Assembly: GCA_036320915.1 (NCBI GenBank)
Contig: JAXBDG010000005.1
Coordinates: 930,001-994,000, forward strand
From: Linnemannia elongata
Taxonomy: Eukaryota > Mortierellomycota > Mortierellomycetes > Mortierellales > Mortierellaceae
Direction of reading: 5' to 3'
Length of the DNA: 64,000 nt
How positions within the stretch are numbered: the first letter of the stretch is position 1; every line of letters starts with the position of its first letter. The notes beneath the pieces were generated by a model that searched no databases, was not told the DNA's origin, and was given only the letters and a program-made list of their open reading frames with translations. Positions 61,610 through 64,000 of the stretch are shown piece after piece. A program made the translations under genes and the position numbers.

Positions 61610-63368
61610 GATAGGGGGATGAATAAACATACAGAAGCTAGCAATGCACTAGGTGGAATGCTCCATCCTGGCTGGCTGGTGGAGTTCAATGTACACTTGA
61701 AATAGCATGACAAAAAAAGATGGTTTTTAGGTTGTTGGTTCTAAGGGGGGGCCATTGGAAGGGTCAACTCGGAATTGAGCATAGCCAAGAACTATCGCAG
61801 CAGGGCACATTCGAAGGCGCTGATTGGCCACAAAATGTCCATCTATCATAAACGCGTCCATTTCATTCATTTCTCAACTTAACAAACTCTTTTCTATCTT
61901 TCAACTCATTTGCCGCCCGTCCAAATAGCGTCGAGGGTCTCCCCAGGCCAGGTCTCAAAGGTCAAACTCAAGAACCTGTCGTCATCGCCAGTGGGATACA
62001 AGTTCAAGACCAATGCGCCCATGAAGTACTCCGTCAAACCCGTGCTTGGTGTATTGGCCCCAGATGAGTCCATCAAGATCTTTGGTAAAAAAAAACGGCT
62101 TTTTTAAATTTCTGTTCACCCACATTCACATTTCCAGGCATATATGCAAGGCGAGGCGTGAATGATAGGAAGAAAAAAACAACCTGCTGCGTGCAGATCT
62201 ATCTTGTCCATCTCTCTCACATGTGGCAAATCCCTCTTGTTCCTCGATGCCTTTGCTCGCTCGGACAAATAGTTCGTTGTGACAATTGGATCAGCCCGCA
62301 AGACAGATTCCTGCTTCAGTGCATTGTACTGAAGGACGACGAGGAAGCCAAGTCGATAGATTCTCGCAGCGTAAGTTTGTCATCCATCTCCACATCTCCA
62401 TGCACAGTCCCTCATCCTAACCGTCTTTTCTCGTAATTGAAACATCTATTGTAACAACATCTTGTCCCATGTTTGTATTTTGATCCATCATACAGTGGAA
62501 GTCGCTGGATCCGAAGAGGTTCATAGAATGTTACATCCCCTGCGTCTCCGTCTCCCCACTCTCAATACGAGACCCCGAAGACGACACCGGATCACTCTCC
62601 TCTTCCTCAGCCACATCCTCCTCAACCACTACCACTATCTCCCCGCCCCTTCAAGCCATCGACCTATCCCGTCTGCCACCTCAACGGTCCCGTCAGCAAG
62701 TCTTTGAACGCTGGCAATACTCTGAATCCATGCGCCCGACCGTTGTGTCGATCGGTGGTGTTGGACGTCGGCTATCGAACAGTTCTGCGGCTAGCACGAC
62801 TTCGGCTGCGTCGACGTCTCCGGGGATATATCCGACGCTGTTTACACCCATTAATACGCCAAGGGGTTCGATGGACTATCACTTCCCAGCCAGTCCTACA
62901 GCCTCGGATAGTGGGCATGGGAGTAGCAGTGGTCGATCGTCGAAACGGAACTCGGTCTCGTTGAACCCTTCGACTTTTCAGAGTGGTCCCAACCTCATCA
63001 CGTCAACTATTGCTGAAGAACCTGTTAGTACGGAATCACCCAACTACTCCCCCAACAACAACAACAACAACAACAACAACAAGTCGCTGTTGTCATCGTC
63101 GTCGTCGCCCGGAGCAATAATATCGCCAATGGCCTCACCACCATCATCATTGTCTACAGAAACAGCAGTGGTTGGGAGGAAGGTTCTGGAGAAGCTGGGG
63201 TTGTCAGAAGCTCATGCCTTGGAGGCACAATCAAGAATCATGCTGCTGTGGCAGTACACCCGGGGTCGGATCTTGGTGTTGTCGTTAGTCTGTCTGTTCT
63301 TTGGGGTGGTCCTGCCGCTCGCTCGATCTTCCTCTCATTGGGTCGCCGCAGGATCTTTATTCGCGTAA
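60701..63368 (+). CDS. VAP-like MSP-domain tail-anchored ER protein (Scs2-like)
   Basis: Four exons, 60701-60806, 61929-62084, 62273-62370 and 62496-63368, give 410 residues. The MSP domain (about 25-135) reads EILRISPQQFHFTASRVSPG, VKLKNLSSSPVGYKFKTNAP, KYSVKPVLGVLAPDES, and VRCDNWISPQDRFLLQCIVL. This fits VAP proteins, which bind FFAT-motif partners at ER contact sites. A long Ser/Thr-rich linker with a poly-Asn run (63055-63079) leads to a C-terminal hydrophobic helix, RILVLSLVCLFFGVVLPLAR, consistent with tail anchoring. Intron 1 is 1122 bases and holds a 33-base T run; it is several times longer than typical introns here. An additional small exon inside it cannot be excluded. Confidence 0.87.
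61576..61608. repeat. 33-base poly-T tract inside an intron
   Basis: An uninterrupted T run in intron 1 of the VAP-like gene, the longest homopolymer in the window. Confidence 0.9.
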
Positions 63369-63550
63369 CACCATCACCGAGGATGGAATGTATCTGTTCA
63401 ATGGACAAGGCTTGTTACTTTAGTGCTCGTTTAAAGGAAGGAGCAGCATCGACAAATGCTTTATGTTTATGGTCGTTTAACATCATTAAGTTCTGTAAAT
63501 AAATTAAAAAAAAAAATGCATATCATTATCATCTAAAGACCCCCACACCC

Positions 63551-64000
63551 CTACTCGGTATCGGCCTCCTCATCATCCTCAGAATCACTACTCTGCCCCC
63601 GCCCACGCCCAAAGATACTATTCCGCATCCTCGTCCCCATACTCATTTTGCGTCTCGGAACCACCACCTGCGACCTCGCCCGTCTCTCCGAGTCGAGCAT
63701 CCTCTCATCCAACCCTCCTCCAACTCCACCTAAAGCACCATCGGCGCTCAGAGCCTGCAAACCATGCAAAGACGTTGCCCCGCCCGTCATAGACCTTTCT
63801 TTCGGCGCGCGTGGCTGTCTCCTCCAGAGGTCACTACTACTATCGACCTCGATAATCTTGGAATCGAAATCGCGGCGGTCATAAAACTTTTTGCTGCTGG
63901 CCGTCTCTACCTCCAAGATCTCACGTTGGGACCCCGTGAATCCGGCTTCAGCGACTGCAGTATCGACGAATGAGTTGCTGCGCGAAGTACTGAACGGATG
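63551..64000 (-). CDS. Unknown protein, C-terminal fragment cut by the window edge
   Basis: An open minus-strand frame runs from the window end (64000) to a TAG at 63551-63553, giving 149 residues of the C-terminus. It includes SRSNSFVDTAVAEAG, EVETASSKKFYDRRDF, and a basic segment, RRKMSMGTRMRNSIFGRGRG. It ends in an acidic tail, SSDSEDDEEADTE. There is no recognisable domain; the composition suggests a disordered regulatory tail. The frame stays open to the edge, so the true start lies outside. The gene is convergent with the VAP-like gene, whose stop is about 180 bases away. Confidence 0.6.
   Translation of the reverse strand, partial: HPFSTSRSNSFVDTAVAEAGFTGSQREILEVETASSKKFYDRRDFDSKIIEVDSSSDLWRRQPRAPKERSMTGGATSLHGLQALSADGALGGVGGGLDERMLDSERRARSQVVVPRRKMSMGTRMRNSIFGRGRGQSSDSEDDEEADTE

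Overview
The window reads as nuclear DNA of a filamentous fungus. Genes on both strands are split by short GT-AG introns. Leaders are pyrimidine-rich, promoters carry CCAAT boxes, and the proteins are eukaryote-wide housekeeping factors next to proline-, serine-, glutamine- and histidine-rich proteins of fungal character. A TMEM164 homologue, a LIM-RhoGAP and the F-box style fit an early-diverging fungus such as Mortierella relatives; that placement is inference from style, not from a marker gene. No rRNA, tRNA, CRISPR or intact transposon was recognised.

Layout, left to right: a transmembrane pseudokinase (0.8-3.8 kb); a class V PLP enzyme (3.9-5.6, minus); a SAM methyltransferase (7.0-7.9); Sec66 (8.3-9.4); an F-box protein (9.7-11.1); BAG-domain protein copy A (11.5-13.6, minus); Mediator Med10 (14.5-15.6); a RING protein (15.7-17.5, minus); Sec61 gamma (18.5-19.1, minus); Tim10 (19.6-20.4); a GNAT acetyltransferase (20.8-21.7, minus); a DUF1279 mitochondrial protein (22.5-23.2, minus); BAG copy B (23.8-25.9, plus); a gene-poor stretch (25.9-29.4); a large disordered protein (29.4-33.9); TMEM164 (34.3-37.0, minus); a LIM-RhoGAP (37.4-42.8, minus); a purine/pyrimidine-block desert (42.8-45.8); U2AF large subunit (45.8-48.6, minus); the Mtq2/HEMK2 methyltransferase (48.8-50.0, minus); TFIIIB subunit Bdp1 (50.5-52.6); a long-chain alcohol oxidase (52.8-55.9, minus); splicing factor Prp4 (57.1-59.4); a VAP-like MSP protein (60.7-63.4); and the 3' end of an unknown gene (63.6-64.0, minus).

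The most striking structure is a pair of inverted, almost identical 2.25 kb arms (11470-13718 and 23659-25907) that each hold the whole BAG gene. I find two base differences and no indel, although the gene is full of Gln/Ala/Glu repeats. The arms bracket a 9.94 kb block with six other genes and both BAG promoters. Recombination between the arms could flip that block without breaking any gene.

Functionally the window is a mix rather than a cluster: ER protein import (Sec66, Sec61 gamma), mitochondrial import (Tim10), transcription (Med10, Bdp1), splicing (U2AF65, Prp4), translation termination (Mtq2), Hsp70 co-chaperones (two BAG copies), and lipid or membrane-contact functions (TMEM164, alcohol oxidase, VAP). 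Exon boundaries were placed by hand from frame continuity, GT/AG sites and family similarity recalled from memory; no alignment or transcript data was available.
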